This document shows, piece by piece, positions 24,914 to 36,993 of a DNA stretch of 64,000 bases. This DNA is from Streptomyces vinaceus (lineage in GTDB: Bacteria; Actinomycetota; Actinomycetes; Streptomycetales; Streptomycetaceae), in NCBI RefSeq assembly GCF_008704935.1, contig NZ_CP023692.1, positions 2,241,001 through 2,305,000 on the forward strand. The letters run 5' to 3'. The translations under genes and the position numbers were made by a program. The notes under the pieces were generated by a model that worked only from the letters and a program-made list of their open reading frames with translations, did not search any database and was not told where the DNA came from. Within the stretch, counting starts at the first letter, position 1. Each line of letters starts with the position of its first letter.

Positions 24914-25371
24914 GAAGCGTCCGGGTCCGGTCCGCCGTTCCAGGGGTCTTCGTGGAGGCGGGTCAGGAGGGTGGTCAGCTGCTCGCGTTCCTCGGGGGTC
25001 AGGGGGGAGAGGAACGCGGCGTTCGCCGTCTCGGCCAGGGCGGCGCACCGGCTGAGGGCGGCCTCGCCCGCCGGGGTGAGGGTGACGGCGTTCTTGCGGC
25101 GGTCCGCCGGATCCGGGGCCCGCCGCAGGAGGCCGGCGCCTTCGAGGTGGTTGAGCAGCCCGACCAGGTCCTTGGGGTCGATCCCGAGCAGGCGGCCGAG
25201 GCCGGCCTGGGCGACCGGGCCGTACTCGGCGGTCGCCGCCAGCACCGCATGGTGCGCGAGCTTCAGCCCCTCCGCGGCGAGCGCCTGCGCGACCAGGCCG
25301 CGGCCCCGTGCCGCGACCCGCCCGACGAGCCAGCTCGGGAGTGCCTGGATGTGTGCGAGGGCCGAGGTCAT
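24910..25371 (-). CDS. MarR-family regulator
   Basis: A 153-residue winged-helix repressor. The core runs from about 35 to 105: HHAVLAATAEYGPVAQAGLG, the recognition helix DPKDLVGLLNHLEGAGLL, and the wing RAPDPADRRKNAVTLTPAG. It is divergent from the quinone-oxidoreductase-like gene. The 88-base gap contains two near-identical palindromes, so it very likely represses both itself and that gene. The ligand is probably a phenolic, quinone or electrophile, as for MarR neighbours of such oxidoreductases; this is inference. Confidence 0.92.
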   Translation of the reverse strand: MTSALAHIQALPSWLVGRVAARGRGLVAQALAAEGLKLAHHAVLAATAEYGPVAQAGLGRLLGIDPKDLVGLLNHLEGAGLLRRAPDPADRRKNAVTLTPAGEAALSRCAALAETANAAFLSPLTPEEREQLTTLLTRLHEDPWNGGPDPDAS

Positions 25372-25389
25372 GGGCCCAGCCTAGCAATT

Positions 25390-25435
25390 CGTTGGGATTC
25401 CCCACGATCTCCTATATCGTTGGGATTCCCAACGA
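25390..25435. promoter_or_regulatory. Two MarR-type palindromic operators
   Basis: CGTTGGGATTCCCAACG at 25418-25434 is a perfect 17-bp palindrome with one central base, extendable by one pair on each side. A copy with one mismatch occupies 25390-25406. Centres are 28 bp apart, and TATAT between them may be part of a -10 box. Confidence 0.85.
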
Positions 25436-25459
25436 ATCCGCGTCCTTCCGGGAGGTCCA

Positions 25460-26386
25460 GTGCTGCGCATCCGCCACGAGGTCAACGGCGGCCCCGAGGT
25501 CTTGTTCTGCGAGGACGTGGCCGTGCCCGTCCCCGGCCCCGGCGAGCTGCTCGTCGCGGTGGAGGCCGTCGGGGTCACGCTGCCCGTCGTGCGCAAGGTG
25601 CGCGAGGGCTCCGGGCCGGTACCGCTGGGCGGCGAGGTCGCGGGGACCGTGGCCGCGCTCGGCGAGGGGGTGCGGGGGTTCGCCCTCGGCGACCGGGTCA
25701 CCGGGCTCTGCTTCGGCCACGGCTACGCCGAGTACGCCCTCCTCGCGGCCCCCTTCGCCTCCGCCGTGCCCGAAGGGGCGGGCTCCGTCGACGCCGTCGC
25801 GCTCGTGCGCAGCGGACTCGTTGCCCGGGGCGCCTGGGAGGCCGGGCGGGTCCGGCCCGGGGAGTCCGTGCTGGTCACGGCCGCCGCGAGCGGGGTCGGC
25901 AGCCTCGCGCTCCGGCTGGCCCGGGCCGGCGGGGCGGGCCGGCTGGTCGCCGCCGTCTCCAGCGCGGACAAAGCCGGGTTCGTACGCGGCCTCGGCGCCG
26001 ACGAGGTCGTGCTGTACGAGGAACCGGCCGCCTGGGGCGAGCCGTACGACGTGGTGCTCGACGGGGTCGGCGGCGAACTGCTCGGCCCCGCCGTGCGGGC
26101 CCTGGCCACGGGCGGCCGCCTGGTGGCGTACGGCTCGGGCGGCGGCTCGGTGGAGGCGTACGAACTGCTGGTGCGCGGGGCCTCGGTGACCGGCTTCCAG
26201 ATCCGGGCCGTCGCCCAGGGCCGGCCCGAGGTGTACGAGGGCTGGCGGCGCGAGCTGTGGAAGGCGTACGGGGACGGCTCGCTGCGCCCCGCCGTGCACG
26301 GGGAGATCCCGCTGGCCGAGGCGGCCCGCGCGCACGCGCTGATCGAGGAGCGGCGCAACCTCGGCAAGGTCGTGCTGGTCCCCTGA
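25460..26386 (+). CDS. Quinone-oxidoreductase-like MDR protein
   Basis: A 308-residue zinc-free medium-chain reductase starting at GTG 25460 after GGGAGG. It has an N-terminal GroES-like domain (PVPGPGELLVAVEAVGV, GGEVAGTVAALGEGVRGF), the cofactor loop VTAAASGVGSLALRLARAGG and the DVVLDGVGGELLGPAV segment. It is shorter than usual (about 320-330). The expected role is NADPH-dependent reduction of quinones or enones. It is divergent from marR with two shared operators, which makes an electrophile or quinone stress response plausible. Confidence 0.91.
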   Translation: MLRIRHEVNGGPEVLFCEDVAVPVPGPGELLVAVEAVGVTLPVVRKVREGSGPVPLGGEVAGTVAALGEGVRGFALGDRVTGLCFGHGYAEYALLAAPFASAVPEGAGSVDAVALVRSGLVARGAWEAGRVRPGESVLVTAAASGVGSLALRLARAGGAGRLVAAVSSADKAGFVRGLGADEVVLYEEPAAWGEPYDVVLDGVGGELLGPAVRALATGGRLVAYGSGGGSVEAYELLVRGASVTGFQIRAVAQGRPEVYEGWRRELWKAYGDGSLRPAVHGEIPLAEAARAHALIEERRNLGKVVLVP

Positions 26387-26482
26387 CGGCCCGGTTCTCA
26401 CCGGCGGAGGGGCGGAACTGGGACCGCCCCCGATCCGGGCTTGGGGGTACCGGAACGGGGGCGGGGTTCAGCGGGGGCCGGA

Positions 26483-28114
<1,632 letters not shown>

Positions 28115-28144
28115 GGGGCTGGTAACTCCTTGACCTGGTTCTGG

Positions 28145-29071
28145 CTAGTTCTTGGTGATCATCGAGCGGAGGAAGAACAGGAGGTTGGCCGGCTTCTCGG
28201 CGAGGCGCCGCATGAAGTAGCCGTACCAGTCCGTCCCGTACGCGGTGTAGACGCGCATGCGGTGGCCCTCGGCGGCGAGCCGCAGGTGCTCCTCGCTGCG
28301 GATGCCGTACAGCATCTGGAACTCGTACTCGTCCAGCTTGCGCCCGGCCTTGCGGGCGAGCTCCTGCGCGATGGCGATCAGGCGCGGGTCGTGCGACCCG
28401 ATCATCGGGTAGCCCTCGCCCTCCATCAGCGTCTTGAGGATGCGGACGTACGCCTTGTCGATCTCGGCCTTGTCCTGGTACGCGACCTCGGCCGGCTCCT
28501 TGTACGCGCCCTTCACGATCCGGACGCGGCTGCCGGCCGCGGCCAGCCGCCGGGCGTCGCCCTCGGTGCGGAAGAGGTACGCCTGGATCACGCAGCCGGT
28601 CTGCGGGAAGTCCCGGCGCAGCTCCTCGTGGATGGCGAACATCGAGTCGAGGGTGGTGTGGTCCTCGGCGTCCAGCGTGACGGTGGTGCCGATGGCCGCG
28701 GCGGCCTCGACGACCGGGCGGACGTTGGCGAGCGCGAGCTCGTGGCCGCCCTCCAGCGCCTGGCCGAACATCGACAGCTTGACCGACATCTCGGCCTTCT
28801 CGCCGAGGCCGAGGTCCGCCAGGTGCGCGATGAGGTCGAGGTAGGCGTCACGCGCGGCGTAGGACTGCTCCACGGTGGTGATGTCCTCGCCCACCACGTC
28901 GAGCGTGAGCTCCAGGCCCTTCTCCGTGAGGTCCACGACGATCGGGATGACCTGGTCGACCGTCTCACCGGGGATGAACCGGTTCACCACGGGCTTGGTC
29001 ACCGGGGCGGCAGAGACGATTCGGCGCATCTTGTCGCTGCGCGAAGCGGCGAGGATCGCGGGACCCAGCAC
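28145..29071 (-). CDS. putA: Proline dehydrogenase (monofunctional)
   Basis: A 308-residue FAD-dependent barrel enzyme oxidising proline to pyrroline-5-carboxylate at the membrane face. I start it at GTG 29071, six bases after GGAGG; the longer frame upstream has no ribosome site. Signatures include TLDAEDHTTLDSMF, the flavin-contact strand VRIVKGAYKEPAEVAYQDK and the C-terminal helix YFMRRLAEKPANLLFFLRSM. It is the first gene of putA-pruA, divergent from a PucR-type regulator. Electrons would go to the quinone pool. Confidence 0.94.
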   Translation of the reverse strand: MLGPAILAASRSDKMRRIVSAAPVTKPVVNRFIPGETVDQVIPIVVDLTEKGLELTLDVVGEDITTVEQSYAARDAYLDLIAHLADLGLGEKAEMSVKLSMFGQALEGGHELALANVRPVVEAAAAIGTTVTLDAEDHTTLDSMFAIHEELRRDFPQTGCVIQAYLFRTEGDARRLAAAGSRVRIVKGAYKEPAEVAYQDKAEIDKAYVRILKTLMEGEGYPMIGSHDPRLIAIAQELARKAGRKLDEYEFQMLYGIRSEEHLRLAAEGHRMRVYTAYGTDWYGYFMRRLAEKPANLLFFLRSMITKN

Positions 29072-29167
29072 GGGGCACCTCCAACAGGTGGCAGAAGCAG
29101 TCGTACGGTCCGCGAGGGGGTGGGCGGGGCCGTAAAGAAAACGCAAGTAAAACCACCGTGAAACCTA

Positions 29168-29184
29168 AGGATCGCTTTGATCCT
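29168..29184. promoter_or_regulatory. Short inverted repeat in the putA/pucR intergenic region
   Basis: AGGATC and GATCCT flank GCTTT in the 198-base gap, which is AT-richer than its surroundings. It is a candidate site for the adjacent regulator, but 6-bp arms could occur by chance. Confidence 0.3.
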
Positions 29185-29269
29185 CTGCCATCGACAGCTG
29201 TCACGCATCCGTGTCCCCGATCTCATACATCTGTCTGAAGACCCTGGTCCCGGGTGGGAGAATGTTCGG

Positions 29270-30511
29270 GTGAAGGGCGATTACCAGGACCTGGTGGATG
29301 AGATCTCGGCGCTCCTCGGCGCCCCGGCGACGCTGGAGAACCGGGATTTCCGCCTCATCGCCTTCGGCGCGCACGACAGCGACGACGACCTCGCGATGGA
29401 CCCCGTGCGCACCCGCTCGATCCTGACCCGGCAGTCGACGGCGGCCGTGCGGGCCTGGTTCGAGGGGTTCGGCATCGCGCGGGCGACCGGCCCGGTACGG
29501 ATCCCGGCGGCGCCCGACGCGGGGGTCTTCCGCGGGCGGATCTGCCTGCCGGTGCGCTACCGCGGGATCGTCCAGGGGTACGTGTGGCTCCTCGACCAGG
29601 AGCCCGGCCCCGGGCCGGACGCCCTGGCGGCGGCCATGGAGGTGGCCGAGCGGATCGGGATCCTGCTCGCCGAGGAGGCGAAGGCGGGGGCCGACCTGTC
29701 CCGGGAGTTCCGGGCGGTGCTCACGGCCGGGCGGGGCTGGCAGCAGGACATGGCGGTGGCCGCGCTGCGGCTGGCGCTGGGCCCGGGCGCCGACGGGCTG
29801 CACGCGGTGGTGTGCGTGACGCCGTGGGCCGGCGAGGCCCCCGCCTCGGTACCGGGCACGGCGGCGGTGTGCACGGTCCCCTGGCCGGGGGCCGGTGAGG
29901 ACGACGGCCGGGCTGCGGAGGCCGGGGGGCGCTCCGGATCCGGTCCGGGCTCGGGCTCGGGGGCCGGCGCCGGTTCCGCGGGCCGGCCGGGGCGGCGGGG
30001 CGGGCAGGCGCTCGCCGCGCTGGTCAGACTCCGCTCGGCCGAAGTGCTCGTACCCGCCGAGGGGGTCGCGACCCGGCTGCTGGCGGGCGGCGGCGCGACC
30101 GCCGGGATCGGGGAGCCCCGACGGGGGCTGGGGACGCTGGCCGACGCCTGGTCGCAGGCCTCGGCGGCGGCCCAGGCGGCCGCGGCGCAGCCCCGCTTCG
30201 GCCCGGTGGCCCGGTGGGCGGCGATCGGCCCGTACCGGATGCTGGCCGCCCTGGCGGCCGCGGGTCCGGCGGGCGACCCGGCGACGCGGGTCCTGCTGGA
30301 GCCCGCGCACCGGGAACTCGCCCGTACCGCCGAACTGTTCCTGGACTGCGCTGGCCAGGCCGGCCGCGCGGCCGCGGCCCTGGGCATCCACCGCCAGACC
30401 CTCTACTACCGGCTCGCCCGGGTGGAGCAGCTGACCGGCCTGGACCTGGACGAGGGCGAGGACCGGCTGTTGCTCCACATGGCCCTCAAGGCAGCCCGCC
30501 TGTACGGCTGA
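29270..30511 (+). CDS. PucR-family regulator, likely for proline utilisation
   Basis: A 413-residue regulator. I choose GTG 29270, nine bases after GGGAG. An N-terminal sensory region ([40 protein letters not shown]) resembles GAF/PAS-like input domains. A Gly/Ser-rich low-complexity linker follows (about 225-245). The C-terminal 60 residues form the PucR/CdaR helix-turn-helix ([20 protein letters not shown], closing [14 protein letters not shown]). It is divergent from putA, and regulators of this type control proline catabolism in actinobacteria. Activation by proline is inferred, not shown. Confidence 0.88.
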   Translation: MKGDYQDLVDEISALLGAPATLENRDFRLIAFGAHDSDDDLAMDPVRTRSILTRQSTAAVRAWFEGFGIARATGPVRIPAAPDAGVFRGRICLPVRYRGIVQGYVWLLDQEPGPGPDALAAAMEVAERIGILLAEEAKAGADLSREFRAVLTAGRGWQQDMAVAALRLALGPGADGLHAVVCVTPWAGEAPASVPGTAAVCTVPWPGAGEDDGRAAEAGGRSGSGPGSGSGAGAGSAGRPGRRGGQALAALVRLRSAEVLVPAEGVATRLLAGGGATAGIGEPRRGLGTLADAWSQASAAAQAAAAQPRFGPVARWAAIGPYRMLAALAAAGPAGDPATRVLLEPAHRELARTAELFLDCAGQAGRAAAALGIHRQTLYYRLARVEQLTGLDLDEGEDRLLLHMALKAARLYG

Positions 30512-30540
30512 ACTGCCTCACCGCTGAACGGCGCAGCGGC

Positions 30541-31158
30541 TCAGGCGGAGGCGTCGGCCTCGGCCTCGGCCTCGGCGCCTGCGTCCTTCCCGTTGACCAT
30601 CATCTGCGCGGCGCGGCGCATGCCCTCGGTCAACTCCTCGGCGGTGACGGCGTTCTCGGAGTCGTACAGCCACTGCACCATCATCCCGGCGACCAGCACC
30701 TGGTACAGCCCGCCCAGGGTCCGGACGTCCCGCTCGTCGAGCTGCTCCTCCGGGATGCCCGTGAACATCTCGGTCAGCCCCTTGCGCCGCTCGCCCTCCG
30801 AGGACACGACCATCTCCCGCAGCTCCGGCAGCCGGTCGCGGTTCATCGCGATCTCCATGCCGGCCACCCACATCGGGGCCGCCTGGTCGCGCTGTCCGAT
30901 CATGCCGTCCCAAACCGAGCGGAAGCGCTCCGGTGATCCTCCCTCACCCGTCACCTCCGGTGTGAAGGAGTCGCTCCACTCCTCGGCCATCGAGAGGAAC
31001 GCCTGCGAGAGCAGGGCGTCCTTCGAGCCGTAGTGGTAGCCGATCGACGCCAGGTTCGCGCCGGAGGCGTGGACGATGTCGCGCGCGGTCGTCCGCGCGA
31101 AACCCTTCTCGGCCAGGCACTTCTTGGCGCCATCGAGCAGATCTTCACGGTGTCCCAT
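30541..31158 (-). CDS. TetR-family regulator
   Basis: A 205-residue repressor; ATG 31158 follows GAGAGG, and a longer frame adds ten residues upstream. The DNA-binding domain is residues 1-50 (GAKKCLAEKGFARTTARDIV, ANLASIGYHYGSKDALL). The C-terminal domain has no recognisable ligand signature. The last dozen residues, AEAEAEADASA, come from 6-bp GCCTCG repeats and look like recent slippage. No obvious target gene is adjacent: it converges with pucR and is separated from serA by a terminator. It may autoregulate through repeats at 31175-31235. Confidence 0.9.
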   Translation of the reverse strand: MGHREDLLDGAKKCLAEKGFARTTARDIVHASGANLASIGYHYGSKDALLSQAFLSMAEEWSDSFTPEVTGEGGSPERFRSVWDGMIGQRDQAAPMWVAGMEIAMNRDRLPELREMVVSSEGERRKGLTEMFTGIPEEQLDERDVRTLGGLYQVLVAGMMVQWLYDSENAVTAEELTEGMRRAAQMMVNGKDAGAEAEAEADASA

Positions 31159-31174
31159 GCCTCTCACCGTATCA

Positions 31175-31235
31175 ATACAACCGTCCAAGACAGCTGTTCC
31201 ATACAGCCGTATTACACAAGCGTTTATGGCGCTTG
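31175..31235. promoter_or_regulatory. Cluster of repeats upstream of the TetR gene
   Basis: ATACAACCGT (31175) and ATACAGCCGT (31201) form direct repeats 26 bp apart, with the palindrome ACAGCTGT (31190-31197) between them. A perfect inverted repeat CAAGCG-TTTATGG-CGCTTG occupies 31217-31235. Any of these could be the TetR operator. Confidence 0.45.
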
Positions 31236-31328
31236 CACGACAGCTACGCCTTCGCCCCTCACCACCTCGTCTCCGACATGGCTCTGGGCGCGGCCCCGCG
31301 GCAACCGCGAGCGGCGGCGGAGCACGAA

Positions 31329-31358
31329 GAAGGGCCCGGGGAGCTCCCCGGGCCCTTC
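31329..31358. terminator. Perfect 30-base palindromic terminator after serA
   Basis: Arms of 15 bp centred at 31343/31344 (core GGGGAGCTCCCC) lie 15 bases past the serA stop. Very stable, T-poor; it can act in both directions. Confidence 0.85.
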
Positions 31359-31373
31359 CCTGTGTCGTGCGGG

Positions 31374-32963
31374 TCAGCCGAGGCTGACCGTACGCGCCGA
31401 GACGGCGCCGATCTCGGCGGAGATCTCCGCGAGGACGTTCACCGGGACCTCCGCGTCAACGGTGAGGACGCCGAGCGCCTCGCCGCCCTCCTCCGCCCGG
31501 GCGACCTGCATGCCCGCGATGTTGAGGCCGGCTTCGCCGAGGATGCGGCCGACGGTGCCGACCACGCCCGGGCGGTCGGTGTAGCGCAGGACGAGCATCT
31601 GGTCGGCGAGCGCCAGGTCCACGTCGTACTCGCCGATGCCAACGATCTTCTGGAGGTGCTTGGGGCCGGCGAGGGTGCCGGAGACCGACACCTCCTGACC
31701 GTCCGACAGGGTGCCGCGCACGGTCACCACGTTGCGGTGGTCCGGGGACTCCGAGCTGGTGGTCAGACGGACCTCGACACCGCGCTCCTGCGCGAACAGC
31801 GGGGCGTTGACGTAGGAGACCGTCTCGTCGACGACGTCCTCGAAGACGCCCTTGAGGGCGGAGAGCTCCAGCACCTTGACGTCGTGCTGGGTGATCTCGC
31901 CGCAGACCTCGACGTCGAGGCGGACCGCCACCTCACCCGCGAGGGCGGTGAAGATGCGGCCGAGCTTCTCGGCGAGCGGCAGGCCGGGACGGACGTCCTC
32001 GGCGATGACCCCGCCCTGGACGTTGACGGCGTCCGGTACGAGCTCGCCCGCGAGCGCGAGGCGCACCGACTTGGCGACCGCGATGCCCGCCTTCTCCTGG
32101 GCCTCGTCGGTGGACGCGCCGAGGTGCGGGGTGCAGACGACCTGGTCGAGCTCGAAGAGCGGGGAGTCCGTGCAGGGCTCCTTCGCGTACACGTCGAGGC
32201 CGGCGCCGGCGACGCGGCCCTCCTTGATGGCCGAGTACAGCGCGGCCTCGTCCACGATCCCGCCGCGCGCGGCGTTGACGATGCGGACCGACGGCTTGAC
32301 CTTGTGCAGGGCCTCGTCCCCGATGAGACCGAGGGTCTCGGGGGTCTTGGGCAGGTGCACGGTGATGAAGTCGGCGACTTCGAGGAGCTCGTCCAGCGTC
32401 AGCATCTTGACGCCCATCTGGGCGGCGCGCGCGGGCTGTACGTAGGGGTCGTACGCGACGATCTTCATACCGAAGGCCGACATGCGCTGGGCGACCAGGA
32501 CGCCGATCCGGCCGAGGCCGACGACACCGAGGGTCTTCTCGCTGAGCTCGACGCCCGTGTACTTGTTCCGCTTCCACTCGCCGTTCTTCAGGGCGGTGTT
32601 GGCCTGCGGGATGTTGCGGGCCGAGGCGACGAGCAGGCCGCAGGCGAGCTCGGCGGCGGTGACGATGTTGGAGGTCGGGGCGTTCACGACCATCACGCCG
32701 GCCTTGGTGGCGGCGGACACGTCGACGTTGTCGAGGCCGACACCGGCGCGCGCGACGACCTTCAGCTTCTTGGCGGCGGCGATGGCCTCCGCGTCGACCT
32801 TGGTGGCGGAGCGCACCAGGATGGCGTCGACGTCCACGATCGCGGGGAGCAGCTCCGCGCGGTCGGCTCCGTTGACGTGCCGGATCTCGAAGTCCGGACC
32901 GAGCGCGTCCACGGTGGCGGGCGACAGCTCTTCGGCGATGAGTACGACAGGTTTCGAGCTCAC
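31374..32963 (-). CDS. serA: D-3-phosphoglycerate dehydrogenase
   Basis: A 529-residue NAD-dependent enzyme that starts serine synthesis. GTG 32963 is preferred: GAGG lies at the right distance, while the ATG 9 bases upstream is too close to it. The catalytic domain shows GVGLDNVDVSAATKAGVMVV, the nucleotide loop VGLGRIGVLVAQRM, the arginine in NAARGGIVDE and the histidine in CTPHLGAST. The C-terminal half contains the actinobacterial allosteric (intervening) domain and a terminal ACT domain (LRYTDRPGVVGTVGRILGEA) for serine feedback. Length matches Mycobacterium-type SerA. Confidence 0.96.
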   Translation of the reverse strand: MSSKPVVLIAEELSPATVDALGPDFEIRHVNGADRAELLPAIVDVDAILVRSATKVDAEAIAAAKKLKVVARAGVGLDNVDVSAATKAGVMVVNAPTSNIVTAAELACGLLVASARNIPQANTALKNGEWKRNKYTGVELSEKTLGVVGLGRIGVLVAQRMSAFGMKIVAYDPYVQPARAAQMGVKMLTLDELLEVADFITVHLPKTPETLGLIGDEALHKVKPSVRIVNAARGGIVDEAALYSAIKEGRVAGAGLDVYAKEPCTDSPLFELDQVVCTPHLGASTDEAQEKAGIAVAKSVRLALAGELVPDAVNVQGGVIAEDVRPGLPLAEKLGRIFTALAGEVAVRLDVEVCGEITQHDVKVLELSALKGVFEDVVDETVSYVNAPLFAQERGVEVRLTTSSESPDHRNVVTVRGTLSDGQEVSVSGTLAGPKHLQKIVGIGEYDVDLALADQMLVLRYTDRPGVVGTVGRILGEAGLNIAGMQVARAEEGGEALGVLTVDAEVPVNVLAEISAEIGAVSARTVSLG

Positions 32964-33194
32964 GTGGGTCATCCTCACAAGTCCAGTGCGGACGGCCGTC
33001 CCGACGGCCGCAGGCGGTGGAGGGGGTAGCCGCGTGGAAGACGCACGACACTGTGGGCCTGACGCGTTGTGTTGAGCAGTGTAGTGGCGGAATCCCCAGG
33101 GAATTCCGCCTGTCCGGAAGGATCACCCGTCCGGGGTTGGCCAGGGTGGACAAGCACCGCGCGGGGAGCTGTCCGATCGGGCCCGCCATGCGCC

Positions 33195-33225
33195 GCGGGG
33201 CCGGGACTCCTCATCCCGGCCCCGC
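33195..33225 (-). terminator. Terminator hairpin after ilvC
   Basis: Perfect 12-bp arms (33195-33206, 33214-33225) around a 7-base loop sit 10 bases past the ilvC stop. They separate it from the serA promoter region. Confidence 0.85.
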
Positions 33226-33235
33226 CGCGTACGGA

Positions 33236-34333
<1,098 letters not shown>

Positions 34334-34345
34334 TCAGGGGGTGGT

Positions 34346-34870
34346 TCAGGCGCTGCGGTCGAGCGCGCGCAGGCTGCGGTCCGTGATGGACCGGCCACCG
34401 CGCCCTATGGCGATCGTGCCGGACTGCACGAGCTCCTTGATGCCGAACGGCTCCAGCATCTTGAGCATCGCGCCGAGCTTGTCGGCGCCGCCGGTGGCCT
34501 CGATGGTGACGGCCTCCGGGGAGACGTCGACCGTCTTGGCGCGGAACAGCTGGACGATCTCGACGATCTGCGAGCGGGTCTCGTTGTCGGCGCGGACCTT
34601 CACCAGGACGAGTTCGCGCTCGATGGCGTTGTGCGGCTCCAGCTCGACGATCTTGAGCACGTTGACCAGCTTGTTCAGCTGCTTGGTCACCTGCTCCAGC
34701 GGGAGGTCCTCGACGTTCACGACGATCGTGATGCGCGAGATGTCGGGGTGCTCGGTGACGCCGACCGCGAGGGAGTCGATGTTGAACCCGCGGCGGGAGA
34801 ACAGCGCGGCGATCCGGGCGAGGATGCCGGGCGTGTTCTCGACCAGGACGGAGAGCGTGTGCTTGGACAT
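34346..34870 (-). CDS. ilvN: Acetolactate synthase small (regulatory) subunit
   Basis: A 174-residue regulatory subunit that binds valine and activates the large chain. The N-terminal ACT domain opens with HTLSVLVENTPGILARIAAL, and SRRGFNIDSLAVG is the valine-site loop. The C-terminal half holds a second ferredoxin-like domain (LGAMLKMLEPFGIKELVQSG). ATG 34870. It lies 32 bases after ilvB on the same strand. Confidence 0.96.
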   Translation of the reverse strand: MSKHTLSVLVENTPGILARIAALFSRRGFNIDSLAVGVTEHPDISRITIVVNVEDLPLEQVTKQLNKLVNVLKIVELEPHNAIERELVLVKVRADNETRSQIVEIVQLFRAKTVDVSPEAVTIEATGGADKLGAMLKMLEPFGIKELVQSGTIAIGRGGRSITDRSLRALDRSA

Positions 34871-34902
34871 GTGAGGCGTTCTCTCTCTCAGGCTCTCTCG
34901 GC

Positions 34903-36789
34903 TCAGTCGTCTTCGTTGTCGCCGAAGTCGGGGCGGACGCCCCGGGCTGCCATGACCTCGTCGTTGGAGGTGCCGGCGGCGACCATCGGCCACACCATGG
35001 CGTCCTCGTGGACGATGAAGTCGATCACGACGGTGCGGTCGTTGATCGCGTTGGCCTCGGCGATGACCTTGTCCAGGTCGGCCGGGTCCTCGCAGCGCAG
35101 CGCCACGCAGCCCATGGCCTCGGACAGCTTGACGAAGTCCGGGACGCGGGTGCCCTTGCGGGGGGCGGTGGACTCGCCGAGCTGGGAGCCGACGGTGTCG
35201 TGGCCCGTCTCGTCCGCGTGCAGGACGGTGTTGGAGTACCGCTGGTTGTAGAACAGGGTCTGCCACTGGCGGACCATGCCCAGCGCGCCGTTGTTGATGA
35301 TCGCGACCTTGATCGGGATGTTGTTCAGCGCGCAGGTGACCAGTTCCTGGTTGGTCATCTGGAAGCAGCCGTCGCCGTCGATCGCCCAGACCGTGCGGTC
35401 CGGCATGCCGACCTTGGCGCCCATCGCGGCGGGGACCGCGTAGCCCATGGTTCCGGCGCCGCCGGAGTTCAGCCAGGTGCGGGGCTCCTCGTAGTTGACG
35501 AAGTGCGAGGCCCACATCTGGTGCTGGCCGACACCGGCCGCGTAGATGGTGTGCTCGGGGGCGAGCTCGCCGATGCGCTGGATGACCTGCTGCGGGGAGA
35601 GCATCCCGTCGTCCGGCAGGTCGTAGCCCAGCGGGTACGTCTCGCGCCAGCGGCTGAGGTCCTTCCACCAGGCGGTGTAGTCCCCGGCGTTGCCCTCGGT
35701 GTGCTCGGCCTGGACCGCCTGGATCAGGTCGGCGATGACCTCGCGGGCGTCGCCGACGATCGGGACGTCGACCTCGCGGTTCTTGCCGATCTCCGCCGGG
35801 TCGATGTCGGCGTGGATGACCTTTGCGAACGGGGCGAAGCTGTCCAGCTTGCCGGTGACGCGGTCGTCGAAGCGGGTGCCGAGCGCGATCAGGAGGTCCG
35901 ACTTCTGCAGGGCGGTGACGGCGGTGACCGCGCCGTGCATGCCCGGCATGCCGACGTGCAGCGGGTGGCTGTCGGGGAAGGAGCCCAGCGCCATCAGCGT
36001 GGTGGTGACGGGGACGCCGGTCAGCTCGGCCAGGACCTTCAGTTCGGCGGTCGCGCCGGACTTCATGACGCCGCCGCCGACGTACAGGACCGGCCGCTTG
36101 GCCTGGCAGATGAGCTTGGCGGCCTCGCGGATCTGCTTGGCGTGCGGCTTGGTGACCGGCCGGTAGCCCGGGAGGTCCTGCGAGGGCGGCCACGAGAAGG
36201 TGGTCTTCGACTGCAGGGCGTCCTTGGCGATGTCGACCAGGACCGGGCCGGGGCGGCCGGTGGAGGCGATGTGGAAGGCCTCGGCGATCGTCCTCGGGAT
36301 GTCCTCGGCCTTGGTCACCAGGAAGTTGTGCTTGGTGATCGGCATCGTGATGCCGACGATGTCCGCCTCCTGGAAGGCGTCCGTGCCGATCGCCTTGGAG
36401 GAGACCTGGCCGGTGATCGCGACGAGCGGCACCGAGTCCATGTGCGCGTCGGCGATCGGGGTGACCAGGTTGGTGGCGCCCGGGCCGGAGGTCGCCATGC
36501 AGACGCCCACCTTGCCGGTGGCCTGCGCGTAGCCGGTCGCGGCGTGGCCGGCACCCTGCTCGTGGCGGACCAGGATGTGGCGGACCTTGGTGCTGTCCAT
36601 CATCGGGTCGTACGCCGGGAGGATGGCTCCGCCCGGGATACCGAAGACGGTGTCGCACCCCACCTCTTCGAGAGAGCGGATGAGGGACTGCGCACCCGTG
36701 ACGTGCTCAACTGCGGCGGGCTGGTGTCCGCCGGAACGGGGCCGCGGCTGCGGATGGTGGGCCCCGGTGGCCTGCTCGGTCATCGACAT
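34903..36789 (-). CDS. ilvB: Acetolactate synthase large (catalytic) subunit
   Basis: A 628-residue ThDP- and FAD-dependent enzyme making acetolactate and acetohydroxybutyrate, the first common step of Val/Leu/Ile synthesis. After a 28-residue His/Pro-rich N-terminal arm, the PYR domain shows [15 protein letters not shown] and [20 protein letters not shown] with the catalytic glutamate. The ThDP motif runs from [12 protein letters not shown] to [12 protein letters not shown]. Either ATG 36789 or the ATG two codons later could start it. Expression is controlled by the leader peptide and attenuator upstream. Confidence 0.96.
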   Translation of the reverse strand: MSMTEQATGAHHPQPRPRSGGHQPAAVEHVTGAQSLIRSLEEVGCDTVFGIPGGAILPAYDPMMDSTKVRHILVRHEQGAGHAATGYAQATGKVGVCMATSGPGATNLVTPIADAHMDSVPLVAITGQVSSKAIGTDAFQEADIVGITMPITKHNFLVTKAEDIPRTIAEAFHIASTGRPGPVLVDIAKDALQSKTTFSWPPSQDLPGYRPVTKPHAKQIREAAKLICQAKRPVLYVGGGVMKSGATAELKVLAELTGVPVTTTLMALGSFPDSHPLHVGMPGMHGAVTAVTALQKSDLLIALGTRFDDRVTGKLDSFAPFAKVIHADIDPAEIGKNREVDVPIVGDAREVIADLIQAVQAEHTEGNAGDYTAWWKDLSRWRETYPLGYDLPDDGMLSPQQVIQRIGELAPEHTIYAAGVGQHQMWASHFVNYEEPRTWLNSGGAGTMGYAVPAAMGAKVGMPDRTVWAIDGDGCFQMTNQELVTCALNNIPIKVAIINNGALGMVRQWQTLFYNQRYSNTVLHADETGHDTVGSQLGESTAPRKGTRVPDFVKLSEAMGCVALRCEDPADLDKVIAEANAINDRTVVIDFIVHEDAMVWPMVAAGTSNDEVMAARGVRPDFGDNEDD

Positions 36790-36842
36790 TCTCTTCTCGA
36801 AGCTGAGGGTTTTACGAGGATTCGAAGGTGTGCCAGTGCAAC

Positions 36843-36876
36843 AAAAAACCCCTCGTGCCGGGAGGCAAGCGAGGGG
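36843..36876 (-). terminator. Attenuator terminator of ilvB
   Basis: On the minus strand CCCCTCG (36876-36870) pairs with CGAGGGG (36855-36849), extended by GCC/GGC nearer the TCCC loop with two bulged bases. A run TTTTTT (36848-36843) follows. It lies 54 bases before ilvB and 43 bases after the leader peptide stop, the geometry of a translation-coupled attenuator. Confidence 0.88.
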
Positions 36877-36918
36877 AGCGCGTCGGGTGTGTCGAGCGGG
36901 GACGTGATGACCCCAGCT

Positions 36919-36960
36919 TCAGCCGACGCGCTTTCCAAGTACGAGAATTCGGGTGCGCAT
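36919..36960 (-). CDS. ilvB leader peptide, 13 residues
   Basis: The frame reads MRTRILVLGKRVG and stops. Consecutive Ile-Leu-Val-Leu codons (ATT CTC GTA CTT) in the middle are the stalling signal for branched-chain amino-acid starvation. A GGAGGG site precedes the ATG. Leader peptides of this sequence class precede ilvB in other streptomycetes. When charged tRNAs are short, a ribosome paused here should let an alternative fold displace the downstream terminator. Confidence 0.9.
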   Translation of the reverse strand: MRTRILVLGKRVG

Positions 36961-36993
36961 GGCACTGACCCTCCCTCCGGCGGGAGGGGGATG

